A stretch of 64,000 nucleotides of DNA, from NCBI GenBank assembly GCA_020744225.1, contig JAGMWG010000017.1, positions 372,001 through 436,000 on the forward strand, given 5' to 3'. The notes under the pieces are model-generated. The model had not been told where the DNA came from and searched no databases. It was given only the letters and a program-made list of their open reading frames with translations. Both the position numbers and the translations under genes were made by a program. Position 1 is the stretch's first letter. The number at the start of each line of letters is the position of its first letter. Of this stretch, positions 30,984-41,127 are shown in pieces. The DNA is from Paraphoma chrysanthemicola (taxonomy: Eukaryota > Ascomycota > Dothideomycetes > Pleosporales > Phaeosphaeriaceae).

Positions 30984-33772
30984 TCAATATGAAAAGCTGC
31001 TGTTGGGTAGCTCCCATGGCATCATCATGTCAGCACCGGATAAGCTCCGATGCTGCTGAAACGCTTGCCAGTCAGCATCGTTATCGAGTGGATCTACGTC
31101 TGCTTCGGAGTAATAATTCGATCTGATGTCTAACGTTGAGCCCACGTTATCAAGGAGGTGATCAGACATGGATTGTGCTGTGAGGTCATATGCTTGCTGA
31201 GATGATAGTGGTACCTGTCTCAAGGACGGCCTTCGCGGGTTTGCGTAAAGCCCATTTCCGCAGGAACTGTATGTGTCGTGGGATGAAGTTTTCTGCAATG
31301 GTGGGGATTGGGAGGGCGTGATAGATGGTCTCTTCTGAGGATTCGACTCGGGTGAAGGTGGAATTGTAGGCGGCAACGCTTTCGCACCATCTATAGCCTC
31401 CTGATAAACACTTGGACACACGCGTTTAAGCCGCCTCTGGAGTGATGGCTCGAAGCTTCTTCCTGATTTTACAAGTCGCTCTAACAAATCAAGAATAATC
31501 TCGTCCTGTTCGCTTATCTTCTGCATGCAGTTGTTTAGGCTGTGAGCATGATCCTGCTGTGACTGTAGTAAACGAAGTTCGTGTACACGTTGGGTCTGAT
31601 TGAGATTGTCGTTGGCAGCTTTGACCTCATTTTCCAGTACTTGGATCCGTCTCTCTTTTGCTTCAAGGTCTTCTTCAATCTCCTGAACTATCTCTTGCGC
31701 TCGATTTCGCTTGGATCTATCATTTGCTCGCTTCGTCCGCGGGCTTCTGACCTTATCATGCAAGTAACCGATGCCAGTGCCAAATTGAACAACTGGAGCT
31801 TCCTTTCCAGGGTTCACAAGTGTCCAAATGAAACGCCACAATTCATTGGCCATTTTCCTCTGACTGGGACACTTCGGTGTGCGCTTATGGTATATGCCGA
31901 TATTACCGGCGCATAATTTACTGATGCATCTTCGGACACAGTTTGTGGAGCTTCGGTGTTCTTTAAGCACTTCTTCTGGCTTCTTTCCGCCCGGCGCTTC
32001 GTCCAGAAGCGTGCAGCATTCGACGCATATGGTAATCTGATGGTTGGTGGCTAAGCACCGAAGAAGCTCAGAAATTGTAGGATTTGTGCCCAAGCAATTT
32101 TGACTTTCAAGTAGCGGGCAAGGCATCAAAAGCTCGTTGGCTGGCGAAGTTTTGTCGTCGAGGAGCATCGGGTCGGGTCCGCAATTTGGCCTCTTGGAGG
32201 GTGGCTTGTCGTCATTGTCCTGTTCTGAGGGAGAGTCTCGGTCAGGTTGGTAAGATCTCTTTTGGCTTTGGGAGCTTCTTGAGCTGTTCCCAGGCTTAGG
32301 TGAGCTATTCGAAGAGCTTTCCGTTCCGTTCCCGTTCTCCGCATCACCGGGTGTTGATGCATCGCCAGGCGACCTTGCGGTAGAGAGACAATCAAAATCT
32401 ATCTGTCCATGCACACTCTCTGCATCATTTAGACCTTGGGTATAGAGGACATCGAGAAGCTCGATTAAGAGCTTCCTCGGGACTGTGGGCGACGATGCCC
32501 TAAGGGGACTCTGGGCGCTCAGAATTGGAGAGGTAGAGATGCTGGCAGATACATCTGGGGCTGACTGCGCACTAGCTGGTAGAGACTCTGCAGCCTCTGC
32601 CCCATTGATCCATTTAGTGATGCTCGTGTTCGCTTCATTGCTTCTGGGGCTGTCATCAATCGATGCAATAGCAGAAGACATGGCACGAATACTGGTCAGG
32701 TCGGCTAAATCTATGGATGTTCGGCGCGATAAGGTAGCGCTGCCAGGTTGGTGGTTCGATGCTAATGCGTGAGCACTCCCGACCCAACGTTGATTTTCAG
32801 CTTCTCGATCGACTTTCCCCTTCTGCTGTGTGACCTTGTCGCCTGGTGGTTGTTAGTTCTTCGCTCGCACTTCAAACTACACGTATACTAACGGAAACTA
32901 CGCTGTGCTAGCTTGTTCTGAACCTTTTTCCTCTCATCCGGAGGCTTCATAACGGACCAGTTGTACGACATTCGTTCTGAACTTTCGTGCAGCGTACCAA
33001 TTTCCCGCGTGCCGCTTTGCAACATTGATTGCCCTGTCACACGCGACGAAGATATTGCGGGTTCACTTGAACTATGGTGCGGCAGAGTCTCTTCTAAGAG
33101 TGACGACTTCTCTTCATCACTTTCGCCGCTGGTGACATGAGAGCATCCATAGCTGTAATCATGTTGGTCGTCAATTGAGATATAAGTCCAAGTTGGATTT
33201 GAATCATCTGCGTTTAAGCTGCCAAGCTTGCCGTTTGTCCCGGGTTCAACAAGAAGAATGGAATCGAAACGAGGACTCGGAAAATAGAATGGTGACTATT
33301 GTGTTGATCCATGATAAGGATCAGGATTTCTAAGCAATATCTGGTGGGCAGCATTGCGTCCTGAAGCGTAGTCTAGAGAACCGTTTCTGCGCGTTGACTG
33401 CTCGTGGTGCGAACCTGGCTGCTGAGGTGATACAGGTGGTTGTACCTCTTTCCAACTGCACGGCTGATATACTGCTGGAGAAGACGGTTCTCCTCGGGTT
33501 GTCCACGTAGCAGAGTTGGCGTATTGTTATGACTTCCAGGCGGCGTGGGGAGCATCTTCGTAGACCGAAGAGAGGCTCGAACCTGAACTTGCTGTTTAAA
33601 TGCGGTGATTAGACTCGCAGAGTGCTAAGAGAAGTCTCACTGAATGCGCATCAAAGTATTCAGTGTACGAGTGTCCTTGAGGAAGATAGATTGGGGAGGC
33701 CGGTGGAGACAAGAACAATATTGAGCGCTTCAGACGGCATGTTGGGTGCAGGTTGCAAGGCTGACAAGTCAT
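30984..33772 (-). CDS. Orphan bZIP-type regulatory protein; 5' half contains an in-frame stop or an unresolved intron
   Basis: A 3' block is well supported: ...-32893 joined to 32842-30984 across a 50-nt intron (GTTAGT...CCAG). It encodes a basic region with the bZIP pattern (KKVQNKLAQRSFRDKV, N-x7-R) straddling the intron. A Ser-rich linker, a Cys/His region that may bind zinc (CVECCTLLD...CVRRCISKLC), a ~70-residue coiled coil (AKERRIQVLENEVKAAN) and a long disordered tail follow. Upstream, exon 1 (33772-33641, MTCQPCNLHPTC...) and exon 2 from 33591 (MLPTPPGS...) look coding. Between 33500 and 33296, however, two frames compete, and the frame leading into the bZIP exon meets TAG at 33296-33298. 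If translation starts after it (ATG 33025), the product is 663 residues. DNA binding is inferred from the basic region; no canonical leucine zipper follows it. Confidence 0.65.
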
Positions 33773-34340
33773 GGTTTCAAGTTGCGCTCAGCTGAACAAG
33801 TTGTTTAGCACAGCCACAAGCCACATTGCTTGCACTTTGACATTTCTGGTAGGACAACAGATCCACCCGCACCCGCAACTTCTTTTCTTTAACAAATAGC
33901 ACAGATAGATGCAAATGCTGTTAAATTCGTAAAGACTCTCTTATTGGGATAGCGTAGAGATACTTAACATCCCATAACGGATGTACTGCAGATGTGAACG
34001 CGCGCGAAGGCATTCAGGAGTGTCTCACCGGAAATGTCAAGGTGCAGTACGTCACCGCGCCGACGCCACACAGGCGCAGCGCCGCCATTACCCCGGCCAT
34101 TTCGCAGCAACTTGTTTGCGTTTTGAATCGACCTTTATCTTTTCCCAACCTTCTTACTGACTTGCCTCGGGAGTAAAGCGACTTGAAAAATTCTACACCC
34201 GCAACATCGCGCCGTGATGAACAAAATGAAGGCTCTCCATTTGCGCTCCTTACAGAGCCAGCAGATGTATATGAAAGAGCTTCAGAAATGAGGACGCTGA
34301 ACAAATTTACTGCACTACCAAGTCACTCAAAATCAGTTCT
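33773..34340. other. Divergent intergenic region
   Basis: These 570 bases lie between the bZIP-type gene (-) and the two-TM gene (+). It is a likely shared promoter region. No credible exon or RNA gene is seen. Confidence 0.5.
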
Positions 34341-35116
34341 TTGCCATTCGCAGCTATCATGTCCCCTTGGCGCTTCAACAGCACCAACCACCACCCTAAT
34401 TTGGTCTTTGCCGGGCGTGCTGTACCCCTTGCAGCACTCCCAGCTATCGTCGTTGCAGATCTGTTGATATCGCATCTTCCTACTCCAATTCCGGAAATCT
34501 GGATTGGTTTCACGAAGAATGGGCGACATTACATTGACAAGCAACTCAAGGCGGGAACTGCGGAGCAACAAATGTGGGCACTAAAGGGGTACTACGACTC
34601 AACATTCACATCCTTCGAGCGGTTCAATGTGCGCTGGATGTACTGCCAAGTTCCCATCATTCAAGTAGGGGAGCTACGTCGAGTACGTATTCTCACTTCA
34701 CTCAGGATTAGTAGCCACATACTGATATCATTAAGCAGTTCCTCTCAAATGGAAACACGTACGGCAATTTCCCTCGCGAAGTCCAGTTCATATCACTCGA
34801 GACAGATGCCATACTATCAGCTGGCTTCGCCCGACCAGAGGTACTCCAAGACTGTGGCAACATGTTCCACGACACTGATGCCTTTGACGTTAAACCACCA
34901 CCCGCAGGGGCCGATCAACGCGTCCTATGCATCGGCCACGCTGTCGACAAGAAGCTCTTGATCGTTCCACTCATGTTCACAATCATCGTCGCAATCACTG
35001 TAGCCGTCGTGGTGATCCATCTGACACGCAGTGTGGCAGCTGGCGCTGAAGTGGGCAGTTTCGTCGGTGTCATCCTCTCTCTGATGTGGGCGTATATACT
35101 TTGGTTGTCCGGATAA
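34341..35116 (+). CDS. Hypothetical protein with two C-terminal membrane helices
   Basis: Two exons, 34341-34682 and 34736-35116, joined across a 53-nt intron (GTACGT...TTAAG), give 240 residues. The first ~170 residues are soluble with several aromatic clusters (FERFNVRWMYCQVP, NFPREVQFISLETD). The C-terminus has two closely spaced hydrophobic helices (LLIVPLMFTIIVAITVAVVVI and VGSFVGVILSLMWAYILWL), giving a hairpin anchor. No domain is recognised. Start choice: MPFAAIMSPWRF is the first ATG; MSPWRF at 34359 is an alternative. Likely a lineage-specific membrane protein. Confidence 0.7.
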
Positions 35117-35474
35117 ATAGTTCAGTGACTTACGGACCAGACAAGCTACACAAGTCATATCGCCTAGATCTAAGATCATGATCTCAGTTTCGTTTTGATT
35201 GTTATTGAGCCGACTGAGTGATCTGTACATTCCACTTGTCCTAGCGATGTTGTCTTTGCAGTTACTCATACTGAGACGCAGCACGGTTGAAAATATACTC
35301 CACAATCGTGTGAACAATATTTTTATACATTCAACTCATATCTGCACTGCCCGTCTCGACTTCTTCTATAACCCCCACATGAACGCCCATAGATACCCAA
35401 AACGCCACATAATGCACTATTCACACCCCAGATACCAACACCCATCCCATCCAATGGCTCACAAAACCGCGCAT
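35117..35474. other. Short convergent intergenic region
   Basis: These 358 bases lie between the 3' ends of the two-TM gene (+) and Erv41 (-). The stretch is AT-rich with CA-rich and CACC-rich words. No gene is seen. Confidence 0.5.
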
Positions 35475-36905
35475 CTAATCCCACTGCTTCTTCTTCTCAT
35501 TGCCGAAAAACGAACCCTCCCTCGCACTCGGCGTCCCACTCGGCGTACCAAGCATACCCAGCTCATCCGCTCTCCGTCGTCCTTTCTTGCCCCAGACTTC
35601 TAGACCCCAGTCATACATTTGCCACGCCCATCCACCGGCGACCATAACGCCCGAAACAACGTTCACGAGTCTGACAATCAAGCGCCAGAAGCCGCCCCAT
35701 TCTTCGACCACGGCGAGCATAATAGGCTCAATGTCGAACTTGACAAACACACCGGGAACGTAGTTCTCGGGCACGGTATGTGATTGCGAGGTTACTGCGT
35801 ATTGGTTTGTTTTGATGGCGTGTGTGCTGAAGACGGATTTCATAGGGTGCGAGTTCGGGTTGCGGTTTACGGATTCGAGGAGCGGGAGCATCGAGGGCGA
35901 GTCGGTGTAGATGGTGGGGACGATGGAGAGGTAGTATTGAAATTTGTAAAAGTGGTCCGTTTCTTGTGGCGTTATGGCGATGGTGTTGTCGAGGGGGTTG
36001 GTGAGGGAAGGGTAGTATGGGCCGAAGGACATTTCGCGGATGATGTGAGAGAAGTTGAATGCTGGTCAATGTTAGTCGTCTCGTTCAGTGATTGTTCTCG
36101 CCGAGAAACTCACTCGTGTGGTCCAGATGTTCCCCGAACTCCTGGTATCCATGGCCTCTCGCTGTGATGTGAAAGTCTCCCTGAACCTTGTTTCCATCTA
36201 GACTGCCATAGATTCTGCACGCATCAGGAGCGCCCCTGACCTTTGGTGTCTTGCTGAACTTCCTCTTCTTCGCCTTGCCCAGCTGCTCGTGCACATCCCA
36301 AAGCTCTTCCCAGCCAGGATTTACGCCATCATCCTTACCCAACTCATGCATGCCCTTCTCCATCTTCTTGCCTGTCCACTGCGCCCAGTTTGTAGGATCG
36401 TTCCGCAGCAGATCGCCTGCTAGTGTTCGGTCGCCCGCCGCATCTTGCATATTGACGCGCAAATCACCACAGCGCATGGCGACGATGATGTCGAGATTTA
36501 TTTGCATGTCGTGCGACACACCCTTCTCGACGGAGAAAGATTGTGTGGTGGTGCCGGCGTACCATCGTGTGATCTCGGACCAAGAGAGGTATATGCATGT
36601 TAGGATGAGAGTAACGGTCCACGCGGAGGAATTGCGGCCTTGAACGAGGTACGTCTTCTTGGTCTTGGCTGGAGTGAAGGGGTTAGCTAGGGCTCTCTAA
36701 AGGCAGCGTAGCGTATGTAGTCGCATGAGTTTGAGGCAGCTGTAATGAACCTTGCTAGAACAATAGCATCTGTCATATCACGATACTACGTGATCCCCCT
36801 TGGAATTAATAGCAACTTACGGAAAGCATCAAAACTCGACACAATCCCGCCTTTCGAAGCTCCAAATGCGTCCTCGTCGAGTTGGTGTTCCAAGAACCCG
36901 TTCAT
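35475..36905 (-). CDS. ERV41: Erv41/ERGIC2-type COPII vesicle cargo receptor subunit
   Basis: Role: with Erv46 it cycles between ER and Golgi and retrieves non-HDEL ER proteins. Exons 36905-36821, 36668-36114 and 36061-35475 (introns 152 and 52 nt) give 408 residues in phase. The start MNGFLEHQLDED leads into FDAFPKTKKTY and a first membrane helix (WTVTLILTCIYLSW). The lumenal domain contains the family hallmark DACRIYGSLDGNKVQGDF and FNFSHIIREMSFGPYYPSL. The second helix (RLIVRLVNVVSGVMVAGGW) is near the end, followed by a basic cytosolic tail. Length is slightly above yeast Erv41 because of a charged insert (KKRKFSKTPKVRG). The assignment is secure. Confidence 0.93.
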
Positions 36906-37293
36906 GGTGGGCAGTCAGTCGCAATCCGGGGGCACTGCAGGCCCAATTGCGACTCGAAGGAATGTGTTGAGAGAATACTCCAGTTGTCGTGGGGTAAAGG
37001 AGTGACGCGGACAGTTGATGCACTCGCGCGTTCACGATCGCGAAAGGCCACCTTCAAGTTACGGGCGGGCCTGTGCGGGCGGAAGAGGCCCGATTAGGAA
37101 AGCCCGCCACGTGCTTGCTGTCATTTCACTGTCGCACCTTGTTCAGCACTCTAATACTTTCAGTCGTCTTGATTATGCCTTAAAATGCTGTTTGCACGAT
37201 TATTGAAGTTTGACGTTGATTTTAGTATTATCTTAATAGTTCTTAAAGCTGAGAAAATGCTATGGCACCCCGACCGTCGTTCTACCAGTCACT
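36906..37293. other. Intergenic region with an AT-rich core
   Basis: These 388 bases hold the Erv41 promoter and the 3' end of the LEA-like gene. The segment 37140-37260 is markedly AT-rich compared with the rest. No gene is seen. Confidence 0.5.
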
Positions 37294-38076
37294 CTAAGTG
37301 CTCCTCTCGCTGTCCAGCGCGCTGAACTTCGAGTCCCCACCCTGCGCCAAATCCTTGTCACTCACTCCACTGACCTTTGCATCTCTCTTCGCGAACTCCT
37401 GCTCCGCCACTCGCCCCGGGTCGTTCTTCGTGCCAATCTCACCAAACACCGTCTTTCCCCTCAAATTCTCATCCTCGGTGATGTTGGTGCCTTTGGGCTT
37501 CGAAACATCGTGGGAATGGTCGTGCGCGTACGCTGCCTCGGGGGCAATATTGCCCTGGACACCATCGGCACCAACTTGCGAAGTCGTGGATACGCCTCGC
37601 GTGGTGCCGGAGCTGTTGACGCTGGAGCCAATGGTGTTGTATGTTGGGCCTACGCCGCTCTCCTTGCCGAGACCTTTGCTTGCCTTGATGCTTGATTCTT
37701 CACTCCAGCCTTCCTGAGCTTCACGGGCATGAGCGTCTACGGCCGGGTCGAGCCTGGTCGCGCTGGACGTGTCCGTATTGTTTGTGTTTGTGGACGCAGA
37801 AGGCTGGTTGGAGGCGGCAGCCTTGGGGTTACCGGAGCCGAAGTCGCCGTCGTTCTTGAGAGACTCTGCTGCGAGCGAGTCTGAAGTGACTGTTCCAGCG
37901 CCCTCGTAGACAGGGTTGCGATTGCCCTCTGGGTCGGTCGTGACCTGTAAAGGTCAGCATAATACTCATGATGAAAGAAGAGGCCTCTTTTGGTAGGAAT
38001 TGATCTGCTGCTGACTTGTAAAACCAAATCTGAACGGCATGCTTACCTTCTGTCCATGGGTTGGGTTGCTAGGCAT
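37294..38076 (-). CDS. LEA-like hydrophilic stress protein
   Basis: Two exons: a 30-nt first exon (38076-38047, MPSNPTHGQK) and 37944-37294, separated by a 102-nt intron, give 226 residues in phase. The long exon has no early ATG, so the gene is easy to miss. The protein is Gly/Ser/Thr/Asn/Asp-rich, almost without hydrophobic clusters and without Cys or Trp in quantity, and it contains short motifs such as GKTVFGEIGTKNDPGR. This is typical of disordered desiccation or stress proteins abundant in fungal conidia. A perfect CRE palindrome lies 176 bases upstream. Its neighbour at 38702-39082 is of the same type and strand. Function is inferred from composition only. Confidence 0.8.
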
Positions 38077-38083
38077 TTTGGGA

Positions 38084-38109
38084 GTTGTGGAAGTTGTGGA
38101 AGTTGTGGT
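38084..38109. repeat. Short tandem repeat, about 3 copies of a 9-bp unit
   Basis: GTTGTGGAA is repeated nearly perfectly three times immediately upstream of the start codon of the LEA-like gene. In the mRNA sense this is a TTCCACAAC repeat in the 5' leader. Confidence 0.8.
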
Positions 38110-38251
38110 AGCTTTGTAGATAAGATGTGACACTTCTATCACTCGTTCAGTTTAAAGAGGGGCATACAGCTCTTGTTCCGTGTCGAAAGTCTTATGAAAT
38201 CACCCTGGCGTACTATGGTATCCAGCTTGCGTCATGTCCACTTGCTTTTGG

Positions 38252-38259
38252 TGACGTCA
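38252..38259. promoter_or_regulatory. CRE palindrome TGACGTCA
   Basis: A perfect 8-bp palindrome 176 bases upstream of the LEA-like gene at 38076. It is the consensus site for ATF/CREB-type bZIP factors such as AtfA, which control stress and conidial genes in filamentous ascomycetes. Binding is inferred. Confidence 0.6.
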
Positions 38260-38701
38260 AGCGTCCACCTATCCTTAGCTTCACTATACATCCTCGCTAA
38301 AGCTAGCTGCACGGGGAAGCAGTGCGTCGCGATCGGACTTCGGGCACCACGCGTCGATCACGCGATCTAGCGCCTGCTCACGGGTAGAGAATAGGTTGCG
38401 GGGCGATCTCGGCGGTTCGTTGCTAGTGTGAACGTACGTGATGGCCATAATCAAGGCATGTATTGCTGGTACATCAAGCCTGCTTTATTAGGGTTGCGTC
38501 TGACATTAGGGGAAGTAGTGACATCAAAGATTAATTCTGCAGGTTGTGTACAATGTTGGAGTGCTTTTACATTATTGTATCAGGACCACCTCGACCGGCC
38601 TTTTAGACTGACAGACTAGGTACCGTCGTAATACTGTTCCTTCGATACATCATAATCGTGACAGGTCATTATTCCAACTCCGTTGACGATGCGACTCCCA
38701 T

Positions 38702-39082
38702 CTACTGCTTCAATCCCGAACTCGGGTCAGCTTTGTCTGGGTAGCCATGGTCCTTGTTTGTCGTCTGCGCAAGACCTTTGTGGTTCTTCTGATCGCGAGT
38801 GACTGCGTCGTTGGGAATACCGCTCAACCCGTCTTTTGCCTCACGACCAGCACCGCTGGCGTCACCCGTCGCCGGCTCGCGAAGAGAGCCGCTGCCGGAC
38901 GAGATGCTCGCTTCCTGACCACCCGAACCGACGTTGACTGTGCGCGCGTCCGCCGAGTTGAAGTCGGAGGCGACCGGAGGCTGCTCTGGCAACGGCAGCG
39001 CGGCCTTGCGCTCGTCGATGAGGTCGGGGTTACCCTTCATGTCGACTTGTGTTTTTGAGTAGCCTTGCTGCGAGGAAACCAT
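38702..39082 (-). CDS. Small LEA-like hydrophilic protein
   Basis: One coding exon of 126 residues (MVSSQQGYSKTQVDMKG...SSGLKQ). The protein is polar, Gly/Ser/Asp/Lys-rich and disordered, with no signal peptide, Cys or membrane segment. It resembles the small stress proteins seen in many dothideomycete and eurotiomycete conidia. An intron appears to lie in the 5' UTR (39218-39102; donor GTAAGT, branch TCTAAC, acceptor CCAG). The promoter carries TATTTAAG-type and CRE elements at 39331-39372. It lies in tandem with the similar gene at 37294-38076. The gene is likely real; function is only inferred. Confidence 0.7.
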   Translation of the reverse strand: MVSSQQGYSKTQVDMKGNPDLIDERKAALPLPEQPPVASDFNSADARTVNVGSGGQEASISSGSGSLREPATGDASGAGREAKDGLSGIPNDAVTRDQKNHKGLAQTTNKDHGYPDKADPSSGLKQ

Positions 39083-40043
39083 TGTGTATGCGGTGGTGGT
39101 ACTGGACGAAGTTAGACGAGATCTTTGCCTGACCTATGGGCGTCGCCGGAGAAGTTGTCCACGCCTTCGAGCTAATTTCGCACAGCCCCGGAACTTGCTT
39201 TTGTGGAGATGCACTTACTCGTTTGGTATGTATGGGATTGTGGAAGTGTCGTGAGGCGAGTTAGAGATTTGAGAAAGCAGATGGAGATGATTGTGAGAAG
39301 TGCTGTTTTATTTCGGAAAGTCATGCACTGTATTTAAGGCGTGATGTTTGCTGGCGCCCCGCCGTGACGTCAGAGTGAAGTATCATTTCTTTGATGCGCA
39401 ACGAGAAATCCTCTATTCAATCGGTAGGGAAAGCGGGTCTCAGGCGGCACAGCGGGGTTCTGCAGCAAATTGGAGTCAAACAATATGAGACTACCGAGCC
39501 ACAGCATGTAGAGTGCAGATGATGGGTTATTGGATGTGCCTCAGGCCGTGGAGGGTACTGTGGCGCAAACTGTGGCGCAGCGACTTATCTGCCGCCTCAA
39601 CATGTTGTGATGGAACAACGCTTCCTTGCTACTGCATGGCATTAGTGCAGGCGTCGCTCAGAGCATTATCTGAAACAGGTAAGACGCAATGACTGATTGG
39701 AGGACAAAGGTCAGGTGGCGAACTAGTGTAATTAGATGATAGTCTAAACTCCTAAGTGTATACCGGTGAAGTCCCTCCCTAGTGTCAATTTATCAAATGG
39801 TATGTAAAACAGTCTGTCGAAGAGGAGGTAGAATCGAGGTGAGAGTATCGTATATGCAGGGCTGGTTTGGCCGATTGGGCGGTCGTTTGATCACAAGACG
39901 GTGAACCTGCTCTGGGTGCTGTGGCGTCGCGTTGTTGACTGGCTCCTACAGGTGCGCCATGCAATCAACAGAGTGTGGCGGTGCGCGCAGTGGCCGCCAT
40001 CGAGATCCTTGAGGAGTCTCCTACTCTGGAAGGAGGATATGGG
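39083..40043. other. Intergenic region with promoter of the small LEA-like gene
   Basis: The left part holds the 5' UTR intron and core promoter of the gene at 38702-39082. The right part, about 0.6 kb, holds no exon I can support. Confidence 0.55.
39331..39372 (-). promoter_or_regulatory. TATA-like element and CRE palindrome
   Basis: TATTTAA at 39331-39337 reads TTAAATA on the coding strand. A perfect TGACGTCA lies at 39365-39372, about 285 bases from the start codon of the LEA-like gene at 39082 and just upstream of its 5' UTR intron. C-rich stress-element-like words (GCGCCCC) sit between the two. Confidence 0.55.
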
Positions 40044-41127
40044 TCAGGGGATGGACGCCCAGTTGTGCAAGAACCAATCTCGAAAGGTCGTTGGCTCAAT
40101 GTCTGGATTGAGTGCGTTAAGATAGCCAGGGACGGCAAAGTCGTATCGGCCTTCTGCGGTAGCAACAAGGGGAGCAAGTTGTCGGTATCGTGTGCCATCG
40201 CGCTCTGACTGTGCCCTTGACATTTGATATTGCAGATCTGCAGACGTTAGCGTTGTGGCGGACAGATAAGGTGCACACTCACTAGGTGCATCCTGACAGT
40301 CGACACTGGCCCACTGTCGATCTAGCATTCATGTTAGCAGGCTGAGGCACAGTTTAAAGGAAGTTTGAACCCACTTCTGCATGCTCTTACAACTTCCAGC
40401 AGGCCATTCACTGTCATCCTTTCGCCATACATCGACATTTCCGTCGGCCATGTCGGCATATCCAGAGCTCTCACCACGAACTGCGCCACGTCGTATGCTG
40501 ATGTGAGACACAGACACGAGAGATTGTGTGCTGCATCCCAGACTGGAGCCAGTGCGGTCATAGTCCGAGGATTGGCGATGAAATCACCCTCATTGCCATA
40601 TCCAGTATTGGAGCCCATGTAATGTGAGCGCATACCGTTCACCGAGAATCGCTCGTAGAGTATCCCACAGACAAAAACGGTAGACTGTATGTACCCCTGA
40701 TAATGCTGCAATAGGGCCAACGCTGCATTCTTTCCGCGATCGAGCACATCAATTTGCCCACGCAGACCGGGTTGCCCTTCGAATTCGGCTGGTGCGAACC
40801 GACGCACTCTACACTGCACTGCTGCTTCGATGAGTCGAAGTTGAGGTGTGCCCGTCACAGTGGAGATGACGGTGTCAACTCCGCCCAGCGCATATTGCAA
40901 GGAGGCTGGATCATCGTAGTCGACAACTTGGCATTGATACCCCTGGGATATCAAGGCCGACTGATGCTGGAGATAGTCAGTATGCACACTGTGAGCCCAG
41001 CGAGGAGAATAGGAGCACTTACAGTTCGTGACAGGATAACGAGTTGGTGGCTGGTTTCGTCGTTGATTTCTCTAGCTATGAGCAGTGCCAGACCACATGT
41101 GCCAGCCACTGCGACACGCATGTTCAT
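40044..41127 (-). CDS. NmrA-like NAD(P)-binding protein (isoflavone reductase-type SDR)
   Basis: Four exons: 41127-41023, 40966-40375, 40321-40283 and 40237-40044, give 309 residues with every phase consistent; introns are 56, 53 and 45 nt, and the last two carry GCTAAC branch sites. The N-terminus VAVAGTCGLALLIAREI is a Rossmann turn with one Gly replaced (AGTCGLA rather than the common GATGxxG). VDTVISTVTGTPQLRLIEAA and FAPAEFEG follow as in NmrA/PCBER-like atypical SDRs. The C-terminal RPTxxxF-type helix is seen as PTTFRDWFLHNW. These proteins bind NAD(P) and either reduce secondary metabolites or act as redox-sensing regulators; which applies here is unknown. Confidence 0.85.

Larger units (their letters stand above)
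38077..38701. other. Intergenic region and promoter of the LEA-like gene
   Basis: These 625 bases hold the upstream region of the gene at 37294-38076, with a short tandem repeat at 38084-38109 and a CRE palindrome at 38252-38259. No coding exon is seen. Confidence 0.55.
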
